DNA from: Siphonodentalium dalli
Lineage: Eukaryota; Mollusca; Scaphopoda; Gadilida; Siphonodentaliidae
Reading direction: 5' to 3'
DNA: 64,000 nucleotides
NCBI GenBank assembly: GCA_032622095.1
Contig: CP136068.1
Span: 48,232,443 to 48,296,442, forward strand
The notes beneath the pieces are model-generated. The model saw only the letters and a list, made by a program, of their open reading frames with translations. It searched no databases and was not told the origin of the DNA. This document shows positions 11,071 through 22,640 of this stretch, piece by piece. Position numbers and translations under genes: made by a program. Every line of letters begins with the position of its first letter. Positions within the stretch are counted from its first letter, which is position 1.

Positions 11071-13687
11071 TTATAGGGTCTCCCTGTTTAAGAACATTGG
11101 CAATCTGAACCTGAAAACTTAGAACTCCTAGCATCTTGACTTGCCTCGTCCTAAGAGACGTGATGTGAAATATTTATATGTATGCAAGTGATGTTTTGAT
11201 TAACAATTAAGGCCATATCTTTAATTTAGTTTTGTTTTCTTCGTATGTGTAAAAACATTAGTCTTTTTTCCTCTGTGTTTGCATTGTTTTCTGATATCGC
11301 GGTTTTTTACGTTGTTCACTTCAAGTTAAGCTGATATGATGTACTTATGCATTCCTGTATAAACATATGTTTTTGGTTGCGGCACTGTATGTATTTGTAT
11401 ATATGTTTACAATGTGTATAAGTTTGTATCTAACTCTTAAAATATGGAGGATAATACAGATATATATACTGCTGGTCTAAAACACCAAATTTCACATATA
11501 TACAGTACTGGTTGTACATTCATACTGTGAGGACAATTTAAACCTATTGTTAGTTTGGAATAGCCACATGTCGCCACACTCCTGTATGTTTGGGAGCCAG
11601 ACACGTGGTATAGACCACACGAACCAAGCCAAATCACAACTCCATAAGAAAACTTAAATGGGGTATTGATGTGGGTGGGGTCAACCGATTTTCTATAAAA
11701 ACATATCACTATCGCCACCCATATAAATGTGTATGCATGTATTATTAAAGTATAACACATGCCTGCACCTATTTGATATCTTGTTTCTGAGCTCATAACG
11801 CCAATTGTCTTGAACTAGAAAGAGACCGGAAGTATACACCAGCAACAGTTTGAAAGTTCATACCTGACACAACATCAGTTCGAAATTTCACACCAACAAT
11901 ATAGGTTGAAATTGTTTTCGTAGTTTGAATTTCCAGCAATCTTATAGTAGGAAATATGTCGTTTTTCTAATAGTGGGAAATGTGTCGTTTTTTTACCAAC
12001 ATTTGCATAATTTCTGACTTGGGGTCAAAAGCTTGGACTGCAATGGCCATCAGATGAACATTTTCCAAACTAAGCGGGTGTCACGTTGAACATTTCTAAC
12101 ACATGGACAGCCTTATGCCAGTCTAGATGCTACGGTGTTGTGCAATGTTCATATTCAGATTGCAAAATGTCCTCACACCGGGCAGAACCATCAAGTGAAA
12201 TTATACCACTGGTATCAATGGACCCTCTTCCTCCCTCGTACCGGTGGCCAGTTAATGACTAGTAATCAATTTTAAATAGCCTGCCATCTTACGCATGTAA
12301 GATACCCGTTGGAATTATCAAATCCCGAAGGAGGCTGTGGAATTGAAACTTGTGAATTTTTATTTTTTAAATTCTTTATTGACACTATACATGGACATAT
12401 TCATATATTTAAAATATAACAAAAATAGTGTCTTGGCATATTCGGGAAGAGGACTTTCACACACGCCTTACACGCTTTCAAAATCGAAGACACCTCATTT
12501 GTGTTTGAATTACACAGACTATGTTTATGAATGGAATATCACCAGAAATATGTTAGTATGTTTTAAATATGCATGTAATGTATAGTTTCCGATATGACAA
12601 AACTTGCCTCTATGTAAACTTGTGAATTTGGTGCAGTTGCATATTCTAAGATGCGCAACTCTTCACATGTTGTAGACCTACTAGCCACGTCCCAGTATTC
12701 CACACTCATTGCGATAAAACATCCAGTCTGGGACTCTTCCCCTATATGCGGCCTTGTATACTGCTATTGACTGTTGTCAGTGGGGTATACATGCATCCCT
12801 CCCTTTATTCAGCAATGCATTCAGTGCGTGGGAAGGGAATAAGGGCATGCGTGATATGTTATACCTGTTATGGGTCATCGATATCACACGTGTACCAACG
12901 ATTATTCGCCAACCTATTTTTGACGAAGGAACGTGTATCCACCCCCACCTGGGTAAAGTGTTTAACGGTTAGATGATCAATGCCGACACAACAATACTTG
13001 GACATTTCAAACCAAATGTAGGTTGAAATTGCTACGATAGTTGGTTTCCGAACACAATCGAATAGTTAACTAAGTGCTGTAAAAGTTCAGATGTAAATAA
13101 TAATACCTGGAAATTTTCAACAAAAGGTGTGTTACGTTGGAAATTGCCGATAACAGTTGGACGCATTGTAATACTATTTGGAAAATTCCCGTCAAATGGA
13201 GATGTGCAAATGAGATTGTCCTAAAGTTAGAACTTTTGATATTGGTACGTCGTTCGAATATTCCAAGGTGGACACACCCAATGGAGACCATCTTGACACG
13301 TCCCTGGTTTTAACCGATACGATAACACATCAAAGGTTAGCTAAGGTCGGAACACTTCTCAACAAAGGCAACGCCGGTGAGGCAGCTAGTGATAACTATA
13401 TTATGTGTTCTACCCACTTTCAAATTTGGTGTTTTAATGTGATGATACCAACATGTATCATCCAGTGTTAGGGGAGTATTAATTTACAAGAGCAACCAGA
13501 GAAATGCAAAATAATCCACAACTAAAAAGTCCACCGGCCAGGTCCTTCATCAGAAGCGTTCTCACCATTCCATTCCCTCGAAGAAGCAATAACACATTTC
13601 GATGGGTCTTATAGAACACAATTTTCCAATAAACATACCATACTTCAGTTCACCTCACCGATAAACACATATATATTATTGTTGCAG
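11070..13687. other. Lectin intron, right part, no gene recognised
   Basis: No recognisable coding sequence. The open frame 11437-11796 (-) has no known motif. Degenerate phrases such as TAGGTTGAAATTG recur near 11903 and 13018, and AAATRTGTCGTTTTT is tandemly doubled near 11950-11993, so the stretch is probably old repeat sequence. It ends at the pyrimidine tract and CAG acceptor of the terminal lectin exon. Confidence 0.5.
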
Positions 13688-13902
13688 GGACCGTCTGGAT
13701 GGACGCAAGCAGGCTCAACTTAACTTCACCATGGATGTCCTGGAGGGACGATGTGACATGGGTGCCTTGGTATAAAGATCGGTCACACGCGGATGGACAG
13801 AACTGCGTGATTGCAGTTGAGTGGGGTGATTACCTGTATGAAGACATCGATTGTGATAGATCGGCAAAACTCAATTTTGCGTGCCAGATCGAAATAGATT
13901 GA
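13688..13902 (+). CDS. C-type lectin domain gene, second half of the CTLD (terminal exon)
   Basis: This terminal exon completes the lectin domain begun at 1492-1713. The acceptor TTGTTGCAG ends at 13687, two bases complete the split codon, and a TGA stop lies at 13900-13902. Visible motifs are TVWMDASRL (position of the family's WIGL motif), PWMSWRDD, QNCVI, DIDC and FACQIEID, giving the last three conserved cysteines. With the first exon the domain has six cysteines, the long-form pattern. The calcium and sugar-binding EPN or QPD triplet is not present where expected (SHADGQ) and the WND motif is replaced by YED, so canonical Ca-dependent sugar binding is doubtful. The intron between the two exons is about 12 kb and filled with transposon remains, but both halves have open frames and good splice sites, so I read this as a working gene. 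No clear poly(A) signal is seen just downstream. Confidence 0.85.
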
Positions 13903-14104
13903 TTCATGGACTGAACATAGTCTGAAATTCAGTGTTACCCCATTATCTACTCAATGTGTTTCCCTGTTTTGATTTCAAATTAATGCAGTTGGATGGCCTA
14001 TTATTAACGTTGATGTATTCCCGATAAGAAATGAGAATTTGCTCACGTTCCCTCCATGTAAAACACGTGTTTGGGTTCGTGACATATTTTGGTACAGTTT
14101 AATT

Positions 14105-14250
14105 ACTGACTGATTGATTGATTGGATGATTGAATGAGGGTCTAACGTCGTTTAGCTGCTATGCCGTATCACGACCGTATCAGGTCGTTGCGAAGCAGCT
14201 GCGTAGATAAATCAGACAGTAGATTAGATTAAAACAATTCAATGATGAGC
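14105..14250. repeat. GATT microsatellite joined to a dispersed repeat
   Basis: A GATTGATTGATTG run at 14109-14122 is followed by GGGTCTAACGTCGTTTAGC and ATGCCGTATCACGACCGTATC. This layout, a tetranucleotide run joined to 'taacgccgttta...tatcacgg', resembles short interspersed repeats common in mollusc genomes (established knowledge, from memory). No A and B boxes are clear here. Confidence 0.4.
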
Positions 14251-14319
14251 TATGTACAAATAAAAAAGCCCAGGAGAAAAGTTTCCACTTGGAGTCAGGA
14301 ATATATATTCAAGAACTGC

Positions 14320-15385
14320 AATCATAATATAATATGTATAAAAGTAGTACAAAAATAGATAATAGATAGCAAAATAAATAACAAGAAATTACCAAGTAGC
14401 CCCATCGAAAATGTAAAGTAGATTTTAAAATCAGATTTTGCAGTGATAATGCATTTATAATACTTGTGGTCAAATTTTGAAAGCTCAAAGGTGTACCTCT
14501 GTTTCCGAGAGTCGAGCCGTTTGAGTGACTTTGGTGATCTCTGTTTCGAAGCAACAGGCGATTTATCTTTTGGAATAATAGGATCAAATTGCATGGATTG
14601 TTTGTTTAAATGTCTCAACGCCAAAAGATGTATCCATAAACTGCGCTGCGGGTACTGGAACAGGAATAATATCAGTCTCCTCAACCTGTGGTGCTACATA
14701 TAGTGATATACTTACGAGTTCGGGTTGACTCTGTGCCTGAGTGCTGGCATCAACACACTTTTTGGTAGACACGATTGCGGAGTATGTGACCTGTGGAATG
14801 GATGGTCGAGCACCAACTATTGTCTTAGCATCTATATATGATAGATGCTTCGCAGCTTTACATCGTTGAATTTTGAATTCATAGTCCCAAATGGGACATG
14901 AACGTTCCATTGTAGCATGTGAACCTGGCCAGTTTGAACATTTCTTAAGATTCGTACAATCCATATTATTATGACCAGAAATAGAACATTCTACACATAT
15001 GGTTTCTTTACCTTTACAACGTTCATGGCCATACTCCTGAGTCCTGACATTTAGAACATCGCAATAGGTTTGGAACATATGTGCTTAAATCCATCTTCAT
15101 ACACCCAACTGTCAATATCGGATGATGTTCGTACCGATTAAATGTCAGAAGATAACTATTAAAAGGAACTTTTAGTCCATCAACTGTTTTTGTAAATATG
15201 TGGACCTCTGTAACTTCATGTGGTGCTAACTCAGCCAATATCTCTGACTCAGCATCAGTGGAACTTGGCGGGTGGTCATTATTACGTTTGTGTTTGTTAT
15301 GAGTTGCCATATGAAAAGCAAATAATCGACAACTAGCCCAGCAGCCGCCGCGGACTTCCATTCGAATTATGGTCGGGCCAAACAC
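14320..15385 (-). pseudogene. LINE ORF1 (zinc-knuckle nucleic-acid-binding protein), frameshifted
   Basis: Minus-strand ORF1 of a non-LTR element. The N-terminal part, read from 15385 downward, gives FNSYLLTFNRYEHHPIL and YVPNLLRCSKCQ, the first half of a zinc knuckle. After a frame break near 15050 the next frame gives YGHERCKGKETICVEC, SGHNNMDCTNLKKCSNWPGSH and CPIWDYEFKIQRCKAAKHLSY. These are the CX2CX4HX4C-type knuckles and the 'CPIW' box of LINE ORF1 proteins that chaperone the element's RNA. A second frame change near 14680 leads to a basic tail, KDKSPVASKQRSPKSLKRLDS, ending near 14322. No ORF2 follows on this strand, so this is an isolated piece. The order and motifs are clear, so the family call is fairly sure. 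Confidence 0.8.
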
Positions 15386-15710
15386 TGGTACATAGTTGAA
15401 GTGGTGACCCGTTTAGCCGCATACAGCAGACTCCCGGTACCTCGCCACAGTGAGACAGACGTGAACATTACACAGTTGAAACATTTAAAAGTGATGGAGA
15501 CGAAATGCAAACAGACATGACACGAACGAAACATACATGAAATACGGAAGACATAACTAGACACCAGAAACACAATAGAACAGATGGCAAAAATGTAATC
15601 TGAAACACGGTAGAGATGCGTGACTAGCCGATTGAATGATGCCTGGTCAACCCAACCACCCGTCTTGAAGAGATGTAGGACTAAAGAGGACCATGAGCTA
15701 AGCCACATTC
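15386..15710 (-). other. Probable 5' region of the same LINE
   Basis: Directly upstream of ORF1 on the minus strand. It is open for about 110 codons but shows no domain. Its position suggests it is the element's 5' UTR. Confidence 0.45.
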
Positions 15711-15719
15711 GCAGATCGA

Positions 15720-16226
15720 TGCCTCACGTGATACGGCCGCCTAGTTTGAAAACAATTTTCAATTAAATATATTTCATATCATATTAATATACAATTCCTA
15801 TTGTTTTCTAAAATAAACTTGTTCTATTATACAATATACAAAATAATGTATGAGAAATGAAGTTACATGTAGCGGTATATTAGCGGCAATAGGAGATGTA
15901 TTATTGTTGAAGATGAAATTTAAAGTGGCATGTAATGTGCAACCCCGAACTTTTACCTAATAATAGTATAGTGATTAGTTGCTTTTGTCACGTTGCGATG
16001 GATCAAAGTAGGTTGAAATAGCCATTAAATATATTACACCGGGATACATGGACTACGGTATTGTTATTTTCAACATAAAGAGCGTTCCTGTTATTTTCTT
16101 TCAAAGTATATAGAGTCCTAACATGAGTATTATGTGGGTTTACCGACATTCCGGTACTTTTTCTTATCCCAGAAATATAACACAGCTCTTTGAAGTATCA
16201 CTTTGGTCTATTTGTACCCCTGAACT
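15720..16226. other. Intergenic, nothing recognised
   Basis: AT-rich DNA without a domain-bearing frame or clear repeat structure. Confidence 0.5.
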
Positions 16227-16556
16227 ATGCGTGTCACGTTAAGCCTTGAATGTGTTCACTGTCACAATAAGTTGATAGATGGATATGCAGTAAAGGATGA
16301 AATATTCAAAAGTAAAAGGTTTCTGAAAGGATCGTCACCTGTCCTCATCTGTGAAGACCTAACACTGAAGAGACAAGGGATCATGAAATCACTAAGCACT
16401 TTTAAGCTGGACAAAACAGTTGAGTCCTATTGGTCTGTAAATGGGAAGATATTCTTCAAGACTCTCAAAGATGGCCGTAGACATACGATCGACGTCACAA
16501 AGCCACTGCCTGACCAAATCCGATCAGCAGCCATCATCGAGGCCGGTAGCGGTTAA
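16227..16556 (+). pseudogene. LINE ORF1-like C-terminal fragment
   Basis: A 109-codon frame with VKDEIFKSKRFLKGSS, ICEDLTLKRQGIM, ESYWSVNGKIFFKTLKDGR and a TGA/TAA-type end. The spacing 'kdeil..r..l.....i.(n)EDLT.....l......v...Ws.nGki..k' is typical of the C-terminal part of ORF1 in several animal LINE groups. There is no credible start of its own and no ORF2 downstream. The element seems to end in a TAATC pentamer run at 16920-16943, like a LINE 3' tail. Confidence 0.6.
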
Positions 16557-16729
16557 CCACAAACTCAGCCAAATTATATGGACTCTGCTGGTCCAAACCA
16601 GTGCCACCCATAACAGAACATAATCCATTTTGTTTTACTATTATTTCCCTTTTGCCAGCTAAACAATGGCTCCATTCAGGTAAACTGACCACACACACGG
16701 TATTATACCCACAATTATATTCCACAGTG

Positions 16730-16830
16730 GTACATGTACATGTACATTAAATGCATATGCACATACATGAGTGTATGTACTTGTATGTACATGTATATGC
16801 ATAAATGTTCATGTATGTGTGTGCAGGTTT
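16730..16830. repeat. ACATGTAC-rich simple repeat
   Basis: Overlapping TGTACATGTACAT, ATGCATATG and TGTATGTACATGTAT motifs, alternately palindromic, of a kind frequent in lophotrochozoan genomes. Confidence 0.7.
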
Positions 16831-16944
16831 CACATGTACATTTGTTAATTTTATATCTACCTCTATAGTTTACTTCATGTTATCTTACCAAGTATCAATA
16901 TTATTGAATGTAAATCCTGCCAATCTAATCTAATCTAATCTAAT

Positions 16945-18390
16945 GACCGACAAAGTTTTTCCTGTCAATTTCCACCGACACGATTAGTCGTGTCGGTGGA
17001 GATTGACAGGAGTAATATTCTGTCAAAATATACTGTCAACATGATGAAAGATAAATTTTGCCTTAAAATTAATTGTGTACATAACCTTGACAATGATATG
17101 CGTTATCTCAACCGAATTACATGCATCGCCAGTATTACTTGGCAATCTAGTATACTGGTATGTATATATTTATGGGTGAAATTGCCAGTTACTCACTGAA
17201 AATGATCATGTCCATTTAACCTGCCTCATTTCCATTACTGGTAAATCCTGCCAATCGCACATCTAACTGACTCAATTTTTCCCACATATAATATATATAT
17301 ATATATATATCACCACTGCAGTGGGAAAACTATTGTATTTCTAATGTAAGACATCATATTGCCAATTATTCTAATGACCGACAAAGTTTTTCCTGTCAAA
17401 GATTGACAGGAGAAATATTCTGTCAAAATATACTGTCAACATGATGAAAGATAAATTTTATCTTAAAATCAATTGTGTACATAACCTTGACAATGACATG
17501 TGTTATCTCAACCGAAGTACATGCATCACCGGTATTACTTGACAACCTAGTCCTAAATAATCAACCTGCTAAGTCATGCTTTAACAAATGTGTATGTTTT
17601 TTTTCTTTTCTTTTTTCTTTTTGCGCAAATAATAATCTTGAGTCGAGACAGTAACAGAAGACGATACTCAACTAGTACTATTGTCACATTCCATTGTACA
17701 TAAATATGCATTCATGAATGTACTGTGACTATATATTAAATACTTAACATACTAAGTTCTTTATTGTACTGTGTAAATAATAATAATTATGAGTCGAGTC
17801 AGTAACAGAAAACCATATTCAACTAATGCTACTGTCATATTTCACTCTACATCAATATGCATATTCAAGAGGCATGTATGCATTTCTTCCATCTATATAT
17901 TGGACATATGCACATGATGCACTACAGGTTCTACCATTCATTATTATTATTAATATTGGTAATATCTGCCATTCTATCACAATTTCCACAAGCGTTGTAT
18001 GTATATCTATGATTGTTAAGAATCATTTTTTATCTTTCTGATGTAGGGAATCATTTACATGATTATTGTATAACATACATAACCTTGGTACTTCAAATGC
18101 ACTTTCATGGCCATACATGTAAGTAAATACAATTAATTACACTATCAGTATCTCCTTGATATACATGATGCATGAGCGCACATCACATCTACCGGTATTC
18201 TAGTATGTATATGTGTGAAATTGCCAGTTACTCACTGGAAATGATCATGTCCATTTAACCTGCCTCATTTCCATTACTGGTAAATCCTGCCAATCCCACA
18301 ACTAACTGACAATTTTTTTTCCATATATATATATGGGCAAACTATGTCTTTCTAATCTAAGACATCATATTCCCAATTATTGCATTACAT
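16945..18390. repeat. Mosaic of three interleaved duplicated segments
   Basis: Three segments are present twice: X at 16945-17145 and 17373-17550 (TGACCGACAAAGTTTTTCC, then AAATATACTGTCAACATGATG); Y at about 17145-17372 and 18190-18385 (GTTACTCACTG, TCATGTCCATTTAACCTGCC, GGTAAATCCTGCCAATC); and Z at about 17623-17715 and 17772-17870 (GAGTCGAGNCAGTAACAGAA). The order is X1 Y1 X2 Z1 Z2 Y2. A TA microsatellite lies at 17285-17310. No coding content. Confidence 0.8.
16961..17010. repeat. 50-nt nested hairpin in segment X, copy 1
   Basis: Arms CCTGTCAAT (16961-16969) and ATTGACAGG (17002-17010) enclose TCCACCGACACGA (16971-16983), loop TTAG, and TCGTGTCGGTGGA (16988-17000). The single unpaired position is T opposite G, so a 23-step stem is nearly continuous. 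Copy 2 of the segment (near 17391-17409) keeps only the outer arms with an AGA loop. Confidence 0.9.
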
Positions 18391-20440
18391 AGGTAACATC
18401 GATGAATATACTTATCATTGATTCAACTGATATTCCTAGTTTTTGTCAATGACGTTTCATAATACTTGAACCACTTCCTATTTCAGTAACTTTGTTATAA
18501 ATATTAGTTATGAGCTGGCACGACTTGCACTTATCAACTGATCTAGCTTTCTGATGTGGTGCACTACCGTGTCACTAAATTGACTCAAAATATATACCGG
18601 TAACCATATAATTGTAAACAGACGGTCACCGGTAAATATAAAAAGAAAAACAAATACATAACAAATAAATAAATAAACATAATAAATGAATAAATACAAA
18701 TATATTTATATAAATTAATTGTAAATGATAAACCAAATATTTGACTCAGTTACTAATGCCAGCAGCCATGTAATCTGCAAACTACATTTTGGTATCTGGG
18801 CTGTTTAAGCAAGTGCATCAATATACACGACACCTGACCATATCTCGTATCTAATTCATATCTTACAAGTGGGTATTTTGATATATTGCAGCCAGTCAGA
18901 ATTCTAAACGATGTTGATAATGTTAAGCCTAATACCGTATTACATGTACATGTATATGTAAAAAGAAAAATTCTCTTCAATTTAGTTATGATACTGGTGA
19001 TGTGAATGACCCCACCATCTATTTTGTTATTGCCTGGATTTTACTTATATCATTGGATACCATAGTATGTGTGTTGGACTGGTGTCCATTTAAAACCACC
19101 GATTTATATTTGTTGAATGAAAGTTGAAACCCTTGAGTTGGCAGTGCGAGTCTCATAGCAGTCAAATAAACAGTCATATCTCACAGTATAGCACTGCAAA
19201 AAGACAATGGAAAATAATACATATTTTAAAACAACAGACCTCAAACTGTTGTCTCGTAATCCATCACGAAATTTCTATCACAACAACTCGTCGATATACA
19301 TCAAATGCAGGTGTTCTATGCGATCACAGGGAAACCCAATTTCGCGAACGATCCAACTGGAACCACCCAAGCAACATTAATAAGTAGGGGTCAACGAGTT
19401 TCATACATGTACTTGTTTCACTGTTGATAGTAACCAAAAGCCCCTTATCATGTCAGCAATCTACCACCCTACATGGGATACTCTGTTCTAACATATACAG
19501 CACGTTTTATGCGGAATTTGTCATTTATTATACTTTTGTCGCAGAATTTATTGTAACAGTCTCACCTATTTATTCATTCCATGGACCAGCCCACAAAATT
19601 ATTTGACACTCCACATGGATGTGGTGAATTGCGTGCTATCTGTCTGATTCGGTTGAATCCACTTCGTATATATGCCCAGGTGTTATTGGCATCTTTCTGG
19701 GGGGGGGGGGGGTGATGGGAATCTTCCACTCTATCTCTAACAAAGTACTTTAGACTGACCCTAATTTACACCAAACCCGACGTACCACATGTATATACGT
19801 TACAATGTATGACATATATCGCAGCATTGCAATGGAAGTGGCATGTATTCGGAAATCATATCAGAGTATACCCCCTACAACACACAGTCGGCTAACTCCA
19901 GTATTCTCGTTTTGACGGCTTCAGCCGAGAAATCGTCCACTGTGTCATCCCCGAATAGACGGTGTATTTTTGTTTGTCGCCCGACCTAGCGTGTATTATT
20001 ATTATCATGCGTCGAATTTCACTTAAAGGGGCACTGTATACTTTTTGGGGCCGTCTCCTTTCATTACTGACATAATCATGTGCGTCGGGTTTGGGGTAAA
20101 ATCCCCATATAATAATTTAATAATTTCGCATATAGCATACACGCATGAACTAGTTATGTGTTTATATATATTTATGTATTTTTTAAAGACCAAACCTCGT
20201 CTCACTCGGATGCGTTTGTCTTGTTCGTGGGTGGTTGTGGTTTGTGTGAGATTTTAATCACGGCTTTCGACGAGATATCGGAGGGGAGGGGGTTCAGCTC
20301 ATTAAATGTAACTAACAATTCGTAACAAGTCTCATCTGCTTTCCAAACGAACCTCCACCCACGAATGAAATAAATGCATCTGACACAATATTAAATATTA
20401 ATATATACATATATCAGTGTACCCCGATTGAGTTGTTACC
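18390..20440. other. Intergenic AT-rich stretch, no gene recognised
   Basis: No domain-bearing frame is seen. It contains AAATAAATAAATAAA-like sequence near 18660-18690 and a 14-G homopolymer at 19699-19712. Confidence 0.5.
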
Positions 20441-20449
20441 TTTATATAT

Positions 20450-21699
20450 ATGTTGTGCACACCAACTAATGTGTGCTATTTTGCTATCTCTTTTACACAT
20501 TTATTCATGTCTATCTCTGTATGCACCGACTATTTAAACACGGCTATGCTGTGGCTGTGGCCTCGCGGCGGAATGGAGCTATCATGGAAGTCCCTGTTGA
20601 AATCTCTTGTAATTAGATCATTGCACACCATCATGGGAGTTGATCTAAATATATGGAGAATTTCAATAGGGACTTTCCAGTTTTCTAACATCAAAAGGTC
20701 TCCCAAAAAGAAGTATGCCATTACCGCCCAAATTTCGTGCAGTCAAGCTTCCGTTCGGAATAAGCGCAATTAGATTAATTTTGCTATTAACATTACTACT
20801 TGTACGCAGTGGGTCCTTCGAACTCAACCCCGGTCCTGACGACATTCGTGATAATTCCAACGACGCACATCAAACGATCTCGATATTTCATTTGAACATA
20901 AGAAGTATTAGAAATAAACTTTCGAAGCTGTTAGACGAAATAGAAGACTATGACATTTTATGTTTCACCGAAACCCACATCGATGCAACATTTCCTAGTA
21001 GCAACATACAGCTCCGCGGTTTCTCCGACCCTGTGAGATACGGCGGTTCGAGCCATGGAGGAGGTATCGGGGTTTATTTCGCTGATCATCTCGTCTTTGA
21101 ACGAATACCCTCTCTCGAATTCGAGGATTCAATCCTCTGGTTCAAGCTGACTTCCAGGGCTCTCTCGCTACCTACTATGTGTCTCTTATCGCTCCGATCA
21201 ATTTTGTTGCGGGAGGTACTGGGAGCTGATTGACCAATCCATATCTGACGCTCTTGACCTTAATATCCCTATGATCCTAAATGGCGACTTCAACTCAAAC
21301 GCATTAGACCCCTCATCAAAAATCAGGGAAATTATATCATTCTATAGTCTACGAAATGTCATTGAATCACCAACCAGAGTTACTTTGACCACATCCACTC
21401 TTCTAGATCCCATCATAGTGAATGACTATGTTACTTGTCAATCTGAAGTGATCGACTTTGGAAGAGCCATTTCAGATCACTGCGCCGTCATTTGGTACCT
21501 AAATTATGATTCAGACAGTAATGTCCCCTCCTTTCGGTTAGTCAGGAATTATACCAGATTTAATCTTGATGCAGCTGTAAAACTCATTCTGGACCCAGAG
21601 TGGCTACACGCTATCGAAACAGCACCCAACATTGATTCAGCTACTGATATTTTCACCTCAAAATTCCTTGATATTATGGATAAAACACACTCTAAATAA
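20450..21699 (+). pseudogene. LINE ORF2 N-terminus: hydrophobic leader, 2A-like motif, APE endonuclease
   Basis: From ATG 20715 the frame gives a basic start and a hydrophobic run (IRLILLLTLLLV), then RSGSFELNPGP, where the NPG/P junction lies at 20834/20835. This matches the 2A-like peptides that cause co-translational separation at Gly-Pro; several animal APE-type LINEs are known to carry them at the ORF2 N-terminus. The usual D before the x-E-x-NPGP core is S here. An apurinic-type endonuclease follows: HLNIRSIRNKL (catalytic Asn), DILCFTETH (Glu), GGGIGVYF, then after a frame break at about 21175-21270 NGDFNS, STLLDPIIV and ISDHCAV (catalytic Asp-His). The frame ends at 21699 where a structured repeat begins, and no RT follows. 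The 5' part from 20450 (RGGMELSWKSLLKSL) looks like the element's leader. Inactive. Confidence 0.85.
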
Positions 21700-22380
21700 T
21701 GGGGATGCAATATTGCTCCTCGGAGGGGCAATATTTGCATCTCTTGAGGTGCACTATTTCACCTACTCTCCAAAAGGCTAACTTGCTTCTCCATTGGGGT
21801 GATAGGAGCCGAGGAACAATTTGTCCCTCATGTGAGTTAATTGGATCCTTGTCGAAGAACAATTTGTCCCTCAGTGGGAGATATACGTAATCACTCAGGA
21901 GGGACAAAGACGACCCCCCATGGAGAGGTTATAATCTACCCCTTTTGGGGAGATGGTGAAATAGTGCCCCTCCGGGAGGTAGTTTAGGCACCCCCCCCCC
22001 CCGAAGGAGGGTTCATATTTTACCTCCCGGAGAGGTAACCTTGCAGTTTTTGGAGAGCCACTCCGGGATGCACTTTAGCCAACCCACCAAGGAGAGTTCA
22101 TATTTTACCTCCCAGGAGAGGCAACCTTGCAGTTTTTGGTGAGCCACTCTGACACTCTTGGTGTGCAAATTTACGCACCCAGAGAGTCTGAGTAGCATCA
22201 GTTGAGCATTAGGATGTTCCCTCCCCGGGGAGGCAACCTATCACTCAAGAGAGGTAACATGAACAATCTCGGGTGATGGCACTCTGACACTCTTGGTGCA
22301 CAAAGTACCCTCCAAGAGTGACAGAGCACAAAGATGTTACCGCCATGGAGAAGAAAGGATGGTTGAGCCCATTCTAAGCC
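21700..22380. repeat. Cluster of CTCC/GGAG near-palindromes
   Basis: About 680 bases made of short inverted repeats. The clearest are ATGCAATATTGCTCCTC with its partner at 21705-21740, TTTGTCCCTC (21863-21872) with GAGGGACAAA (21899-21908), TTACCTCCCGGAGAGGTAA near 22020, and CCCTCCCCGGGGAGG near 22220. Two longer direct repeats are embedded: 'gttcatattttacctccc..gagaggyaaccttgcag' near 22010 and 22095, and 'cactctgacactcttggtg' near 22145 and 22280. It includes a C14 run near 21990-22003. No frame is plausible as a gene. Confidence 0.8.
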
Positions 22381-22640
22381 AAAAAGAACCTTTAAATGTA
22401 TAGATTGATTTGCACATGTGGATCAAATAACAATGGAGATAACAATTTAATTATTTATTTTAAAAATCCAAAAATAATAAAAACATTAGTTCAGAGCATT
22501 TATGGTTTCAGCTTGATTTAATTACAACACCATGTTTCTTACCATGAATAATAAGAGAAATGAAGGTCTTTAATGTTCTCAGAAATGTTCACTAGATTTT
22601 GCAATAAAATTATTTATGCATCTATGTATGTTCATTCCAT

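Noticed and set aside
11437-11796. 119-codon frame (-) with hydrophobic segments
   Set aside because: No family recognised and no splice context; sits in intronic repeat-like DNA.
12337-13471. Several overlapping small frames in the lectin intron
   Set aside because: No domain, overlapping in several frames, as expected by chance in this composition.
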